45,116 bases of DNA from Lachnospiraceae bacterium (GCA_017521195.1 JAFXGP010000079.1:1-45116); one strand, 5' to 3'. Positions 35,276 through 44,237 are shown, counted from the stretch's first letter. Notes: generated by a model not told the origin, from the sequence alone. Numbers and translations are program-made.

Positions 35276-36040
35276 TTATTTTGCACCTGCCTTTCTAAAA
35301 GGAGTTCCAAGGAGGTTTACAATACCCCGGAGAATTCCCGGTACTACTTTTACCGCCAAGGAAATCATCAACCACGATATTCCGATTCCGATTGCCAGTA
35401 AAATACATCCGATACCTGCTGCCAAAATACCTACTGCAGGAGCCAATATTATCTTTGCAATTCCTGCTACTATCACTGCAATTCCTGCAAAAAGAATAGC
35501 AAATCCGGAAACACCCACTGCTACAACAACTGCAAAAAGAGCCACAATTATAGCAAATATCACAGCTATCCCGGCAATACCTAAGGGAAGAATTACAGGA
35601 GAAGCAATTAGTAAAATCAAACCAATAGCAACCACCTTCCATACATTGGTATTTTTACTTTTCTGTGTCTGCCCTTCCTCTCTTCTATCTTGAAATTCTG
35701 CTTCATATACAGAATCCTGCCATTCAGAATTGGCATCTTTATAAACAGAATCTTTCCATTCGTCATTTATTGCTTCTTTTGCCATAATCTCCTGAGCATT
35801 CTGAAAACGAGTATCTTCATATCCCTGTTCGGAATACTCTGCGAACTCTCCGGCAAATCCTGCTCTTATTTTTGCTGCCACTTCCTCCGGACTTCCCAAT
35901 TCTAAAATAACTCTCTCTTCGTTTTCTATTCCTGCATCGTCAAAATAATCGGAATAATATTGTAAAGCTTCTTCCCTTTCTTCCTGTGGCAATACTAAAA
36001 GAAGTTGTTCTAACCGTTCCATATATTCTTTACGTTTCAT
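35276..36040 (-). CDS. DUF1700 (HAAS domain) membrane protein
   Basis: About 254 residues. The N-terminal HAAS-like helical domain (MKRKEYMERLEQLL, then LPQEEREEALQYYSDYFDDAG) is followed by a Glu/Asp-rich cytosolic linker and a long hydrophobic Ile/Ala/Gly-rich part from about residue 140 with several membrane helices. HAAS-domain proteins are commonly next to PadR regulators. I start at ATG 36038-36040, placed after an AGGAGGAG site. The frame also has an in-frame ATG ten codons earlier, inside padR. The start overlaps the padR stop (36030), which suggests coupled translation. Confidence 0.85.
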   Translation of the reverse strand: MKRKEYMERLEQLLLVLPQEEREEALQYYSDYFDDAGIENEERVILELGSPEEVAAKIRAGFAGEFAEYSEQGYEDTRFQNAQEIMAKEAINDEWKDSVYKDANSEWQDSVYEAEFQDRREEGQTQKSKNTNVWKVVAIGLILLIASPVILPLGIAGIAVIFAIIVALFAVVVAVGVSGFAILFAGIAVIVAGIAKIILAPAVGILAAGIGCILLAIGIGISWLMISLAVKVVPGILRGIVNLLGTPFRKAGAK

Positions 36041-36371
36041 TATCTCCTCCTCGAAGGAATTTCCCTTCAAAAAAATCAGAAATCTTGGAAGAATAACTAT
36101 TCCATTCTGATTTATACAAATTAAGTTGTGCCATTCCTACTTCCGTAATCCGATAATACCTACGGTTTCTTCCCGCAAATTCCCGGTCATATGTGTCCAG
36201 ACATCCATCCTTTTGCAAACGGCGAAGTACCGGATACAAAGTGGATTCTGATACTTCTAATGCCTGTCTTACATCCTGGGTAATCTTATACCCGTAAGTT
36301 CCTTCCGGCTCACCGGACACTGCAGCTAATACAATAGCGTCCAACAACGCTGCACCTGTATTAAATACCAT
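36030..36371 (-). CDS. PadR family transcriptional regulator
   Basis: A 113-residue winged helix-turn-helix regulator. The motif is visible as LEVSESTLYPVLRRLQKDGCLDTYDREFAGRNRRYYRIT at about 38-76. The short C terminus would form the dimer helix. Stop at 36030, and DUF1700 starts inside the last codons. The gene is first of an operon padR-DUF1700-DUF4097-pspC. Its promoter region contains three palindromes, consistent with autoregulation. ATG at 36369-36371 follows the site GGAGAGAGG. Confidence 0.92.
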   Translation of the reverse strand: MVFNTGAALLDAIVLAAVSGEPEGTYGYKITQDVRQALEVSESTLYPVLRRLQKDGCLDTYDREFAGRNRRYYRITEVGMAQLNLYKSEWNSYSSKISDFFEGKFLRGGDNET

Positions 36372-36462
36372 GCAAACCTCTCTCCTGTTCTTATGCTTTT
36401 AAATTAACAAATTCATAATTGAAAATGTATTCATTATACATCAACCCAATTGTTATAACATT

Positions 36463-36525
36463 TACAATATTATATGGCGTATAATATTGTATCTATACAA
36501 TACGTAATATAATATTATATGTCAA
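36463..36525 (-). promoter_or_regulatory. PadR operon promoter with three overlapping palindromes
   Basis: On the minus strand TTGACA (36520-36525) and TATTGT (36497-36502) have a 17-base spacer. Three palindromes lie on it. ATATAATATTATAT (36507-36520) is perfect and covers the spacer. TATTGTAT/ATACAATA (36485-36502, two-base centre) covers the -10. Arms ACAATATTATA and TATAATATTGT (36464-36490, five-base centre) cover the start region. Such symmetric sites are the expected targets of a PadR dimer, so autorepression is likely. Confidence 0.65.
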
Positions 36526-36735
36526 TATATGATTACTAAAGTTTATATTTTCTTAAGAATTATGTTATTTGCACATAAAATTCTCTATTATTTTCTTATT
36601 CTATGAAAATAGACTAGTTGCTTTTCCCTTAAAATATGATATTCTTAATTTGGTTGGAAATCGTTTTCTTATGAAAAGAAAGCGTTTTTACGATATACAA
36701 AAACCGATATTTTTTTATTATTCCTAGGAGATTTT
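36526..36735. other. intergenic region upstream of the tandem MATE genes
   Basis: About 210 bases between the PadR operon promoter and the first MATE ATG. It is very AT-rich. Possible promoter elements TTGCTT and TATTCT occur near 36618-36645, but the match is weak. A short inverted repeat AAATCG...CGATAT and the TTTTCTTATGAAAAG run near 36660-36700 may matter for regulation. The ribosome site AGGAG sits at 36725-36729. No small gene is supported here. Confidence 0.35.
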
Positions 36736-38106
36736 ATGACTCTGACACGTATTTTTAAAGATGAAAAGGAACGACAGGCTTATGCTTACATTATTAGTCT
36801 GACGATTCCTATTGTTATACAAAATATTTTCAACTCTGCCGTCAGTTCCACAGATGTACTGATGTTAAACTCAGTGGGACAGGATGCAATTTCCGCAGTT
36901 TCACTGGCTACACAATATTCCAATATTTTGATTAATATTTTTATGGGCCTCGGCTCCGGAGTTGCCATGCTGTGTGCCCAGTATTGGGGAAAACAGGATA
37001 TCTCTACCATTGAAAAAGTTCAGGGAATCGCTCTTCGTTTTACTTTTTGGGGTTCCATGCTTTTTACCATCCCTTCCTTATTTTTCCCGGAACTGATGAT
37101 GAAACTTTATACAAATGACCCTCATTTAATTAGTTTAGGTGCAGATTATCTGCGTGTGGTAGGTATAAGTCACCTATTCTGGGGAATTTCCGAAACGTTC
37201 TTTTATACTATGCGTAGCATCGAGCGTGTAAAAGTATGTACCTATATTAATGCTTTCACCTTACTTTTAAATATTGGCTTAAATGCAGTATTTATTTACG
37301 GACTTCTTGGTGCTCCAAAACTTGGCGTCATCGGTGTTGCCTTAGCAACTTCTATTTCCCGAATTGTTCAATTTGTGATATGTCTTATCATTTCACATTA
37401 TTCTACCAATGCTAAGCTCCGTCTCAGTGCTGTTTTTGAAAAAAATACTGTGCTGTTGCATGATTTTATACATTTATCTCTCCCTGCATTGATTAATTCC
37501 CTTGTATGGAGCGTGGCGTTTTCCATGTATACTTCCATTATGGGACATTTAAGTTCCGATGTAGTTGCTGCAAATTCTGTAGTATCGGTAGTACGTAACT
37601 TTGGAGCCGTATTCTGCTATGCGGTAGCCGGTTCTTCCGGTATCTATATCGGAAAATCCATCGGTGCAGGTAAAATGGCAGAAGCCAAGGAAAATTCTAA
37701 ACGTGCCATGGTGTTGATGGTACTTACCGGACTGTTGGGCGGCTTAATTATTTTTATCGTAAGTCCTCTGGTTTTACAGGTGGCGGATTTATCAGAAACT
37801 GCCATGAAATATCTTAAAATTATGTTATATATTAATTCTGTCTATGTTATGGGAAGTGCCGTAAACGGGACTATGATCACCGGTATTTTCCGTGCCGGCG
37901 GCGACAGTAAGTTCGGTATGATTTGTGACTTTATTGATATGTGGATTTATGCTGTACCATTGGGATTTATTTCTGCCTTTGTGCTGAAATTGCCGCCTAT
38001 GGTGGTATATGCACTGCTTTGTACTGATGAATTTGTAAAATGGCCTTGGGTATTTAAGCATTATCGAAGTGGAAAATGGATGAAAAATATTACGAGGGAT
38101 TTTTAA
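36736..38106 (+). CDS. MATE family efflux transporter, copy 1
   Basis: Multidrug/toxic compound extrusion transporter using ion gradients, about twelve membrane helices, 456 residues. The TIPIVIQNIFNSAVSSTDVLML start and the second-half repeat after about residue 230 (LSLPALINSLVWSVAF) are characteristic. ATG at 36736 follows AGGAG. A second copy with the same domain order and a similar sequence begins 76 bases after the stop. Transported substrate unknown. Confidence 0.92.
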   Translation: MTLTRIFKDEKERQAYAYIISLTIPIVIQNIFNSAVSSTDVLMLNSVGQDAISAVSLATQYSNILINIFMGLGSGVAMLCAQYWGKQDISTIEKVQGIALRFTFWGSMLFTIPSLFFPELMMKLYTNDPHLISLGADYLRVVGISHLFWGISETFFYTMRSIERVKVCTYINAFTLLLNIGLNAVFIYGLLGAPKLGVIGVALATSISRIVQFVICLIISHYSTNAKLRLSAVFEKNTVLLHDFIHLSLPALINSLVWSVAFSMYTSIMGHLSSDVVAANSVVSVVRNFGAVFCYAVAGSSGIYIGKSIGAGKMAEAKENSKRAMVLMVLTGLLGGLIIFIVSPLVLQVADLSETAMKYLKIMLYINSVYVMGSAVNGTMITGIFRAGGDSKFGMICDFIDMWIYAVPLGFISAFVLKLPPMVVYALLCTDEFVKWPWVFKHYRSGKWMKNITRDF

Positions 38107-38182
38107 CTATAACTAAAATATAATGAATAATGTTTTTGTTAATTTGAGAATAATCTTATGAAACAAGGGAGAAACAGGGAAA

Positions 38183-39556
38183 ATGAATTTAGTAAGAATT
38201 TTTAAAGATCCCAAAGAACGACAGGCATACCGATACATTCTGGGACTTACCTTACCTATCGTGATTCAAAATATTTTTAATGCTGCGGTCAGCTCTGCAG
38301 ACGTTCTCATGTTAAACTCTGTGGGACAGAATGCTATTTCTGCCGTATCCCTGGCAACTCAGTATTCTAATATTTTAATGAGTATTTTCTTAGGACTGGG
38401 GTCCGGTGTCTCCATGCTATGTTCCCAATATTGGGGAAAGAAAGATGTGAAAACCATTGAAAAAGTACAGGGAATCGCACTTCGATTCACCTTTTTGTGC
38501 GCCTTATTTTTTGCCATTCCCTCCATTTTCTTTCCGGAACTGATGATGGGCTTATACACCAACGACACTACCCTGATTCCTTTGGGTGCTTCTTACCTTC
38601 GAATTGTGGGAATCGGACATCTGTTTTGGGGAATTGCAGAAACCTACTTCCAGACACTTCGTAGTGTGGAACGTGTAAAAATAAGTACCTGCATCAATGT
38701 GTTTACCTTACTTTTGAATATTGCACTGAATGCCGTATTTATCTTCGGACTTTTGGGTGCTCCAAAACTGGGCGTTCAAGGTGTTGCCCTGGCTACTACT
38801 ATTTCCAGAATTGTACAGTTTATCATTTGCTTAGTGTATTCCCACTATTCAAATGGTATGAAACTTGCGTTCAGGGCTGTTTTTGAAAAAAATCCGATTT
38901 TACTGAAAGACTTTGTACGTCTATCCTTACCGGCCCTTGCCAATTCCCTGATTTGGAGTGTAGCCTTCTCTATGTACACAGCTATCCTGGGACATTTAAG
39001 TTCCGATGTCGTTGCTGCCAACTCTGTGGTTGCGGTAGTCCGTTCCTTTGGTACCGTACTTTGTTATGCAGTTTCTGCTTCTGCGGGAATTATTATCGGA
39101 AAAGATATCGGTGCCAAGAAGATGGAAGAAGCCAAGGCGGATTCCAGACGTGCCATGGTGCTAATGGTTGTTACCGGTCTCATCGGAGGACTCATTATTT
39201 TCGCCATTACTCCGATTGCATTAAGTGTGGCTTCTTTATCCGAGACTGCCATGAGATATTTGAAAATTATGTTATATATTAACTGTTTCTATATTATGGG
39301 AACTGCCACAAACGGAACCATGATTAACGGTATATTCCGTGCCGGCGGAGACAGTAAATTTGGTATGATTTGTGATATTTTTGATATGTGGGTGTATGCC
39401 GTACCTTTAGGCTTTATCGCAGCCTTCGTATTGAAATTACCACCCATGGTGGTGTATGTACTCCTTTGTACCGATGAATTCGTGAAATGGCCATGGGTAT
39501 TTGGTCATTATAAAAGTGGGAAATGGTTGAATAATATTACCAGAGATTTTGAATAA
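38183..39556 (+). CDS. MATE family efflux transporter, copy 2
   Basis: 457 residues, collinear with the preceding MATE gene from start to end. By eye about three-quarters or more of the residues are identical, including RIFKDxKERQAY at the N terminus and KSGKWLNNITRDF at the C terminus. This is a tandem gene duplication. Different residues cluster in the loops and helix faces (for example STDV/SADV), which may change substrate range. The ribosome site is AGGGAGAAACAGGG before ATG. A stem-loop terminator follows. Confidence 0.92.
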   Translation: MNLVRIFKDPKERQAYRYILGLTLPIVIQNIFNAAVSSADVLMLNSVGQNAISAVSLATQYSNILMSIFLGLGSGVSMLCSQYWGKKDVKTIEKVQGIALRFTFLCALFFAIPSIFFPELMMGLYTNDTTLIPLGASYLRIVGIGHLFWGIAETYFQTLRSVERVKISTCINVFTLLLNIALNAVFIFGLLGAPKLGVQGVALATTISRIVQFIICLVYSHYSNGMKLAFRAVFEKNPILLKDFVRLSLPALANSLIWSVAFSMYTAILGHLSSDVVAANSVVAVVRSFGTVLCYAVSASAGIIIGKDIGAKKMEEAKADSRRAMVLMVVTGLIGGLIIFAITPIALSVASLSETAMRYLKIMLYINCFYIMGTATNGTMINGIFRAGGDSKFGMICDIFDMWVYAVPLGFIAAFVLKLPPMVVYVLLCTDEFVKWPWVFGHYKSGKWLNNITRDFE

Positions 39557-39565
39557 GGATGAATT

Positions 39566-39598
39566 AAGCTGTTGTAAAATTTACAACAGCTTGTTTTA
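39566..39598 (+). terminator. terminator of the tandem MATE genes
   Basis: AAGCTGTTGTAA and TTACAACAGCTT make a perfect 12-pair stem with a three-base loop, followed by GTTTTA on the plus strand. It lies ten bases after the second MATE stop and next to the convergent FliB-like gene. Confidence 0.8.
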
Positions 39599-40723
39599 TG
39601 TTAAAAACCACTTTTTACTTAATATTTCTTCAACCTTCCTCAAGTTCAAATCAGAATGTTCCACTTCCCTGGAAAAACGGTAAACCAGTTCTGTCATTTC
39701 TTCTAAATCTAAGGACTTTTCATTTTTTATCCATCTTGCCATCCAGATTTCCCAAATCATCCAGACACAATATACTGCCAGCTGGACTTTGGCATAAATT
39801 TCACCATCATATACCGCTCCCGGGAAATAGGTGAAGAGAAAGTAAACCAAGAGTTGTTCCAGATGGATGCTAATGTTACTTGAAGTCTCTGCATTGGCAA
39901 GATAATTTTGAAATTCCTCTTTGTTCTTGTCATAAGCTTCTTCATCCTGATACAACAAATCCTCTGTTTCTTTTAATAAAATCCCCCACTCTTCCCGCAA
40001 CAATTCCAGTTCAAACAAGTGCTTGAACATAATGTGGGCGAAAGCCATTTCTCCTTTGTTCTTCACTTTCATCTGATAGTCTTTTACAAACTGTAGAGCT
40101 CTTTGCGTGGTGTATTTGGCAATCACATCCGAGCAGGCAAACATCTCCTGCCGGTTCATACGCCCCTGCATATCATGAGACATACCAAGTACCAACAATA
40201 TTCTGTCTGAAATGGTAAGATTACGGTTTTGTAAGATAGTAATCATCTCTTTTCTGGCATCTTCCAAAATGGAATACAGAAAGGGATCAAAATCTTCAAA
40301 TTCTTCCTCTCCCTCTTGTTCCTCACTGATAAATTGTACCGGTTCCATGCGGTTCATCAGGATTCTCGCCACTTCCGGACAGGAAACAGATAAGGTAATT
40401 TCTCTTATTCCTTCGAATTCTTCTGTATGTCTGGGATACTCTCTGCAAGTCTTACAAAAGCCATCTTCTCCCTGATTTAAGTATAAATCACAAAGATTCT
40501 TATCATTTAAAAATGCACATCGCTTACTTTTATCCTGCTTAAAGGTTCCTTGAAACCAATTCACTTTTTTGAAAATCTCTTTTTTGAAATCACCTTTTAT
40601 CTTTATATATTTTTTTAAGGTTTCCTTATCTATTACAATCTGCCATCCGGCACAACAGGTATCTTCACATTTATCTGCAATACATTCAAAGTCTTCATAA
40701 TAATCAGGTCTGGTAATCAGCAT
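39596..40723 (-). CDS. fliB: FliB-like flagellin lysine-N-methylase
   Basis: A 375-residue cysteine-rich protein of the FliB family, whose known members N-methylate surface lysines of flagellin. The N-terminal cysteine set is clear: CIADKCEDTCCAGW near 15-28, then KRCAFL, LCDLY and FCKTCREYPRH near 89-99. This set may bind an Fe-S cluster. The rest is helical. No flagellin or other flagellar gene is in the window, so the target may be elsewhere or differ. ATG at 40721-40723 has an AAGGAG site and a good promoter upstream. Confidence 0.82.
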   Translation of the reverse strand: MLITRPDYYEDFECIADKCEDTCCAGWQIVIDKETLKKYIKIKGDFKKEIFKKVNWFQGTFKQDKSKRCAFLNDKNLCDLYLNQGEDGFCKTCREYPRHTEEFEGIREITLSVSCPEVARILMNRMEPVQFISEEQEGEEEFEDFDPFLYSILEDARKEMITILQNRNLTISDRILLVLGMSHDMQGRMNRQEMFACSDVIAKYTTQRALQFVKDYQMKVKNKGEMAFAHIMFKHLFELELLREEWGILLKETEDLLYQDEEAYDKNKEEFQNYLANAETSSNISIHLEQLLVYFLFTYFPGAVYDGEIYAKVQLAVYCVWMIWEIWMARWIKNEKSLDLEEMTELVYRFSREVEHSDLNLRKVEEILSKKWFLT

Positions 40724-40756
40724 AATGTTCTCTCCTTGTGTTTACTAACTTTAACC

Positions 40757-40785
40757 ATTATACTCATTTTTCAGAGTGGATTCAA
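40757..40785 (-). promoter_or_regulatory. likely sigma-A promoter of the FliB-like gene
   Basis: On the minus strand TTGAAT (40780-40785) and TATAAT (40757-40762) have a 17-base spacer. It lies about 35 bases before the ATG. Confidence 0.65.
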
Positions 40786-40868
40786 TTCTTCCCAAAAATG
40801 ATATTCAAAAAACAGGTAACAGTTCATCCAATTCTGACTGTTGCAAAAATAAAAACTCTTATTTTTAC

Positions 40869-40896
40869 TTGACTATATTTTATAAGAAAATATAAA
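40869..40896 (+). promoter_or_regulatory. likely promoter of the third MATE gene
   Basis: TTGACT (40869-40874) and TATAAA (40891-40896) are 16 bases apart on the plus strand, about 90 bases before the ATG at 40987. Other AT-rich hexamers are nearby, so the exact boxes are uncertain. The stretch 40786-40868 between the two divergent promoters shows nothing else. Confidence 0.5.
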
Positions 40897-40986
40897 ATGT
40901 TTTTATGAGTAATGGTGAAATAACAGACTTGAAGATGTTCTATCATATTTAGATTTCTATAATAAGAAAGCAGAGGTTTTAAAGAT

Positions 40987-42345
40987 ATGACTGAAACAAA
41001 AGCAAACCCTTTGGGTAGTGCACCCATCGGAAAATTAATGATAAAATTCGCAATCCCCAGTATTATTGCTATGCTGGTGGGAGCCCTTTACAACATCGTA
41101 GACCAGCTCTTTATCGGGCATGCTATCGGAACCTTAGGAAATGCGGCAACCAATGTAGCTTTCCCCTTTACCACTTCCTGCCTCGCTCTGGCATTGTTAT
41201 TTGGTATCGGCGGAGCTTCCTGTTTTAACTTAAGTCTCGGACGTGGAAATAAAGAAGCGGCTCCTTATTTTATGGGAAATGCCGTTACCATGTTAATCGT
41301 ATGCGGTACATTCCTTTTAGTTATTGCGCAGTTGTTTTTGGAACCATTACTTCTTATGTTTGGTTCTCCGGCAGATGTATTACCTTATGCTATTCCGTAT
41401 GTAAGAATTACTTCTATTGGTTTCCCATTCTTACTACTGGGAACCGGCGGCGGTCACTTAATGCGTGCCGACGGAAGTCCGAAAATGACCATGATTTCCA
41501 ACATTACCGGTGCTATCATTAACGTGGTTTTGGATGCTTTATTTGTTTTGGTGTTCCGTTGGGGAATGGAAGGTGCCGCACTGGCAACCATTATCGGCCA
41601 GGCAGCCAGCGCAGGTATCGTTCTTAATTACATGCGCCATTTGAAATCCGTGGAAATCACCAAACATCACTTTATTCCTAATTTCAAATACTTAAAAGAT
41701 ATTACCGCTATTGGTATGGCTTCCTTCTTCAATCAGCTGGCTATGATGGTGGTACAGATTGCTCTTAACAATTCCTTGAAATACTATGGTGCACTCTCTG
41801 TATATGGTGAATCTATTCCTATTGCTTGTGCGGGAATTGTTATGAAAGTTAACCAGATTTTCTTCTCTGTCATCATTGGTATCGCTCAGGGAAGTCAGCC
41901 GGTAGAAAGTTTCAATTACGGTGCGGGAAATTACAAACGAGTACGTGATGCTTATAAATTAGCTACCATCACAGGTTGTGCTATTTCCTTCTGCTCCTTC
42001 ATTATATTCCAGACTATGCCAAGACAGTTATTGGCACTGTTCGGTGATGGAAGTCCGGAGTATTTTGAATTCGGTACTAAGGCATTCCGCATTATGTTAT
42101 TCTTCACTTGGTTTAATGCCTTACAACCAATTACTTCCACCTTCTTTACCTCCATCGGTAAATCCATCAAAGGTGTATTCTTATCCATGACAAGACAGAT
42201 TCTGTTCCTGTTACCATTGGTTTTAATCTTACCAAGATTTATCGGAATCGAAGGAGTTTTGTATGCCGGACCTGTGGCGGATTTCTCTGCAGGGATTTGT
42301 GCGATAGTGATGGCTGTGTTAGAATTTAAGAAGATGGGTAAGTAA
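40987..42345 (+). CDS. MATE family efflux transporter (MepA-like)
   Basis: 452 residues with about twelve membrane helices. It belongs to a different MATE branch from the two copies at 36.7-39.6 kb, seen from the NPLGSAPIGKLMIKFAIPSI start, QLFIGHAIG and the GGGHLMRADGSPK segment, features of the MepA/clostridial group. The likely role is cation- or proton-driven drug or metabolite efflux. ATG at 40987 is preceded by a weak AGAGG site. A long stem-loop follows the stop. Confidence 0.92.
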   Translation: MTETKANPLGSAPIGKLMIKFAIPSIIAMLVGALYNIVDQLFIGHAIGTLGNAATNVAFPFTTSCLALALLFGIGGASCFNLSLGRGNKEAAPYFMGNAVTMLIVCGTFLLVIAQLFLEPLLLMFGSPADVLPYAIPYVRITSIGFPFLLLGTGGGHLMRADGSPKMTMISNITGAIINVVLDALFVLVFRWGMEGAALATIIGQAASAGIVLNYMRHLKSVEITKHHFIPNFKYLKDITAIGMASFFNQLAMMVVQIALNNSLKYYGALSVYGESIPIACAGIVMKVNQIFFSVIIGIAQGSQPVESFNYGAGNYKRVRDAYKLATITGCAISFCSFIIFQTMPRQLLALFGDGSPEYFEFGTKAFRIMLFFTWFNALQPITSTFFTSIGKSIKGVFLSMTRQILFLLPLVLILPRFIGIEGVLYAGPVADFSAGICAIVMAVLEFKKMGK

Positions 42346-42355
42346 ACCTATAAGA

Positions 42356-42417
42356 AAAGGCTATTTCATAAAGAAGTATGAGATATAAAAATCCGACCTC
42401 TTTATGAAATAGCCTTT
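42356..42417. terminator. bidirectional 19-bp stem between MATE and CapA genes
   Basis: AAAGGCTATTTCATAAAGA (42356-42374) and its exact complement (42399-42417) form a 19-bp perfect stem with a 24-base loop. The genes on both sides converge. The minus strand has a TTTTCTT run after the stem, so it should at least end the CapA transcript. Confidence 0.75.
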
Positions 42418-42438
42418 GTTAGTTTCTCAACCTCTATT

Positions 42439-43659
42439 TTATTCTTTTTCAGTTACCATTCCCTCTTGATCAATTTCCGCATTAATAGAAATATTTTCTA
42501 AAAAGGAATAGATTCTTTCTTGTTCTTCCGTATCAGTTACAATTCTTGTACACTTTTCAGATTGTATCGCCGGAATCACTTGAACCTCTAATTCCCCTCC
42601 ATTATCATCTCCATAAAAATGCAAATCCAGTAACATGGAATCTAATGTTTTTTCATTAAACCAATAGTTTCCCAAGCTGTAAATAATTGGCTTACCATCA
42701 TAATATTCCATTCCCTGCAGACAATGGGTATGAGCCCCAATTACTACATCTGCTCCGGCATCCAGATACTCTTTTCCTGTAGTTAATTGTACCTCTTCCA
42801 ACTCAAAACTATACTCGGTTCCCCAATGCACATATGCCAACACAAAATCGGCATTCTCTCTTGCCTCACGAATCACCTCTAAAAATAATGTATTATCGTA
42901 ACATCGCAAAATCCCCGGTTTTTCTTCCGTTGCCTGAGGCGTCATTTTATATTTTTCCGCTCGGGAAGCTGCTACAAATGCTACCTTTTTACCATCTATT
43001 TCTATGTATACAGGCTTCATTGCCTCTTCCAAGTTACGTCCTGCACCTATATAAGAAATCCCTGCGTTCTCCAAAGTTTCGAAGGTATCTAGTAATGCCT
43101 GTTTCCCATAATCATAAACGTGATTATTAGCCAGCTTAACAATGTCTACTCCCATTTCCTGTAAAATAGATACTCTATCAGGATTGGCCCTAAAGGTATA
43201 CATTTTCCCCTCTAATGGAGCCCCTTGCAGACTATAGGTAAATTCATTGTTTAAACACATAACATCTGCCTGTTGCATGTGGGTAATCAATTCTTCGGAA
43301 ATGCAATCCCTAATTCCGTTTTCCTGTTGGTCCAAAAACTTTGTGGTGCACCACTGTTCATCCAGGTTGATATCGCCTGCAAAACATATGGTAAAATCAT
43401 AAGGATGGGTATCTATTACTTCCTCTATCGGGGCAATTTCCTCGTTTTCGTTCTCTACTGTTTCTATTGACTCAGCCAGTTCTTCTCCCGTTTCTTGTAT
43501 ATTCGTTTTAACACTAGAAGTTTCCTGATTTATTTCTACCTTTGGTTTGCAGGCTGTCAAGAACAACATACACCAAAGAAGGATACAAGTTATTACACTT
43601 ACTTTTCTTTTCTCTATTTTCTTCATGTTCTTCCCAGGTTTCATTCTTCCTTTTATCAC
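42439..43659 (-). CDS. CapA family lipoprotein, poly-gamma-glutamate synthesis type
   Basis: Calcineurin-like metallophosphoesterase relative (CapA/PgsA), 406 residues, exported. The signal peptide (about 13-36) ends in the lipobox LFLTAC with Cys37, then an acidic Ser/Glu-rich linker to about 85. The CapA domain motifs are FAGDINLDE, NNEFT, LANNHVYDYG, YVHWGTEY and GAHTHCLQG. In Bacillus the protein takes part in making or anchoring poly-gamma-glutamate, but there is no capB/capC here. The start is uncertain: three in-frame ATG codons exist (residues 1, 6 and 12), each with a possible site. The phosphatase gene stops 24 bases upstream, suggesting an operon. Confidence 0.85.
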   Translation of the reverse strand: MIKGRMKPGKNMKKIEKRKVSVITCILLWCMLFLTACKPKVEINQETSSVKTNIQETGEELAESIETVENENEEIAPIEEVIDTHPYDFTICFAGDINLDEQWCTTKFLDQQENGIRDCISEELITHMQQADVMCLNNEFTYSLQGAPLEGKMYTFRANPDRVSILQEMGVDIVKLANNHVYDYGKQALLDTFETLENAGISYIGAGRNLEEAMKPVYIEIDGKKVAFVAASRAEKYKMTPQATEEKPGILRCYDNTLFLEVIREARENADFVLAYVHWGTEYSFELEEVQLTTGKEYLDAGADVVIGAHTHCLQGMEYYDGKPIIYSLGNYWFNEKTLDSMLLDLHFYGDDNGGELEVQVIPAIQSEKCTRIVTDTEEQERIYSFLENISINAEIDQEGMVTEKE

Positions 43660-43683
43660 GTTCCTCTTCGTACCTTCTATTTA

Positions 43684-44133
43684 TTATAGTACCTGCTCTA
43701 AAAATGCTGTTAATCCTTCTACTACATCCCGGTAGGTGGCATCAAAGTCACCGGTATACCAAGGATCGGCTACATCGCGACCACTTCCGGCAAAGGAAAG
43801 CATTTTGTAGATTTTCCCATCTTTGTCACCTCCGGCAATGGTGTTCATATTGCGGATATTGGCAGTATCCATACCGATGAGGTAGTCATAATATTCATAG
43901 TCTTTTTTAGTCATCTGTCTGGCACGGTGAGGAATTATAGGAATTCCTACCTGCTGTAATTTACGAACGGTTCCGTAATGAGGACCGTTACCGATTTCTT
44001 CTCTGCTGGTTGCGGCAGAATCTATTTCAAAAACATCTTCTAATCCTTTTTGTTTCACCATGTGGGTGAAGATGCTTTGTGCCATGGTGGAACGGCAGAT
44101 GTTGCCGTGGCAGATGAATAGTACTTTTATCAT
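43684..44133 (-). CDS. low-molecular-weight protein tyrosine phosphatase
   Basis: 149 residues. The catalytic loop C8-HGNIC-R14-S and the DPW segment carrying the general acid Asp, in VADPWYTGDFDATYRD near 117-132, are present. Bacterial members often control capsule or exopolysaccharide tyrosine kinases, but arsenate-reductase-like or other roles also occur. The R-x2-T-x5-I pattern of arsenate reductases is not seen. The gene is upstream of capA, so a link to envelope polymer synthesis is plausible. ATG at 44131-44133 has a GGAAGGA site. Confidence 0.9.
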   Translation of the reverse strand: MIKVLFICHGNICRSTMAQSIFTHMVKQKGLEDVFEIDSAATSREEIGNGPHYGTVRKLQQVGIPIIPHRARQMTKKDYEYYDYLIGMDTANIRNMNTIAGGDKDGKIYKMLSFAGSGRDVADPWYTGDFDATYRDVVEGLTAFLEQVL

Positions 44134-44237
44134 TGTATTTTCCTTCCTTAATTTGCCAAGAAATGCCGTATTTTAGTCAGTTTTTAAGGCATTTCCGTTC
44201 GATTGCAGTTTTCTTCAAAAATTCGGTCACTGGGCAA

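Noticed and set aside
35295..35642. A Cys/Ser-rich minus-strand frame within the DUF1700 gene
   Set aside because: It is an alternative frame of the Ile/Ala/Gly-rich membrane region. The composition follows from shifted codons, not from a real protein.
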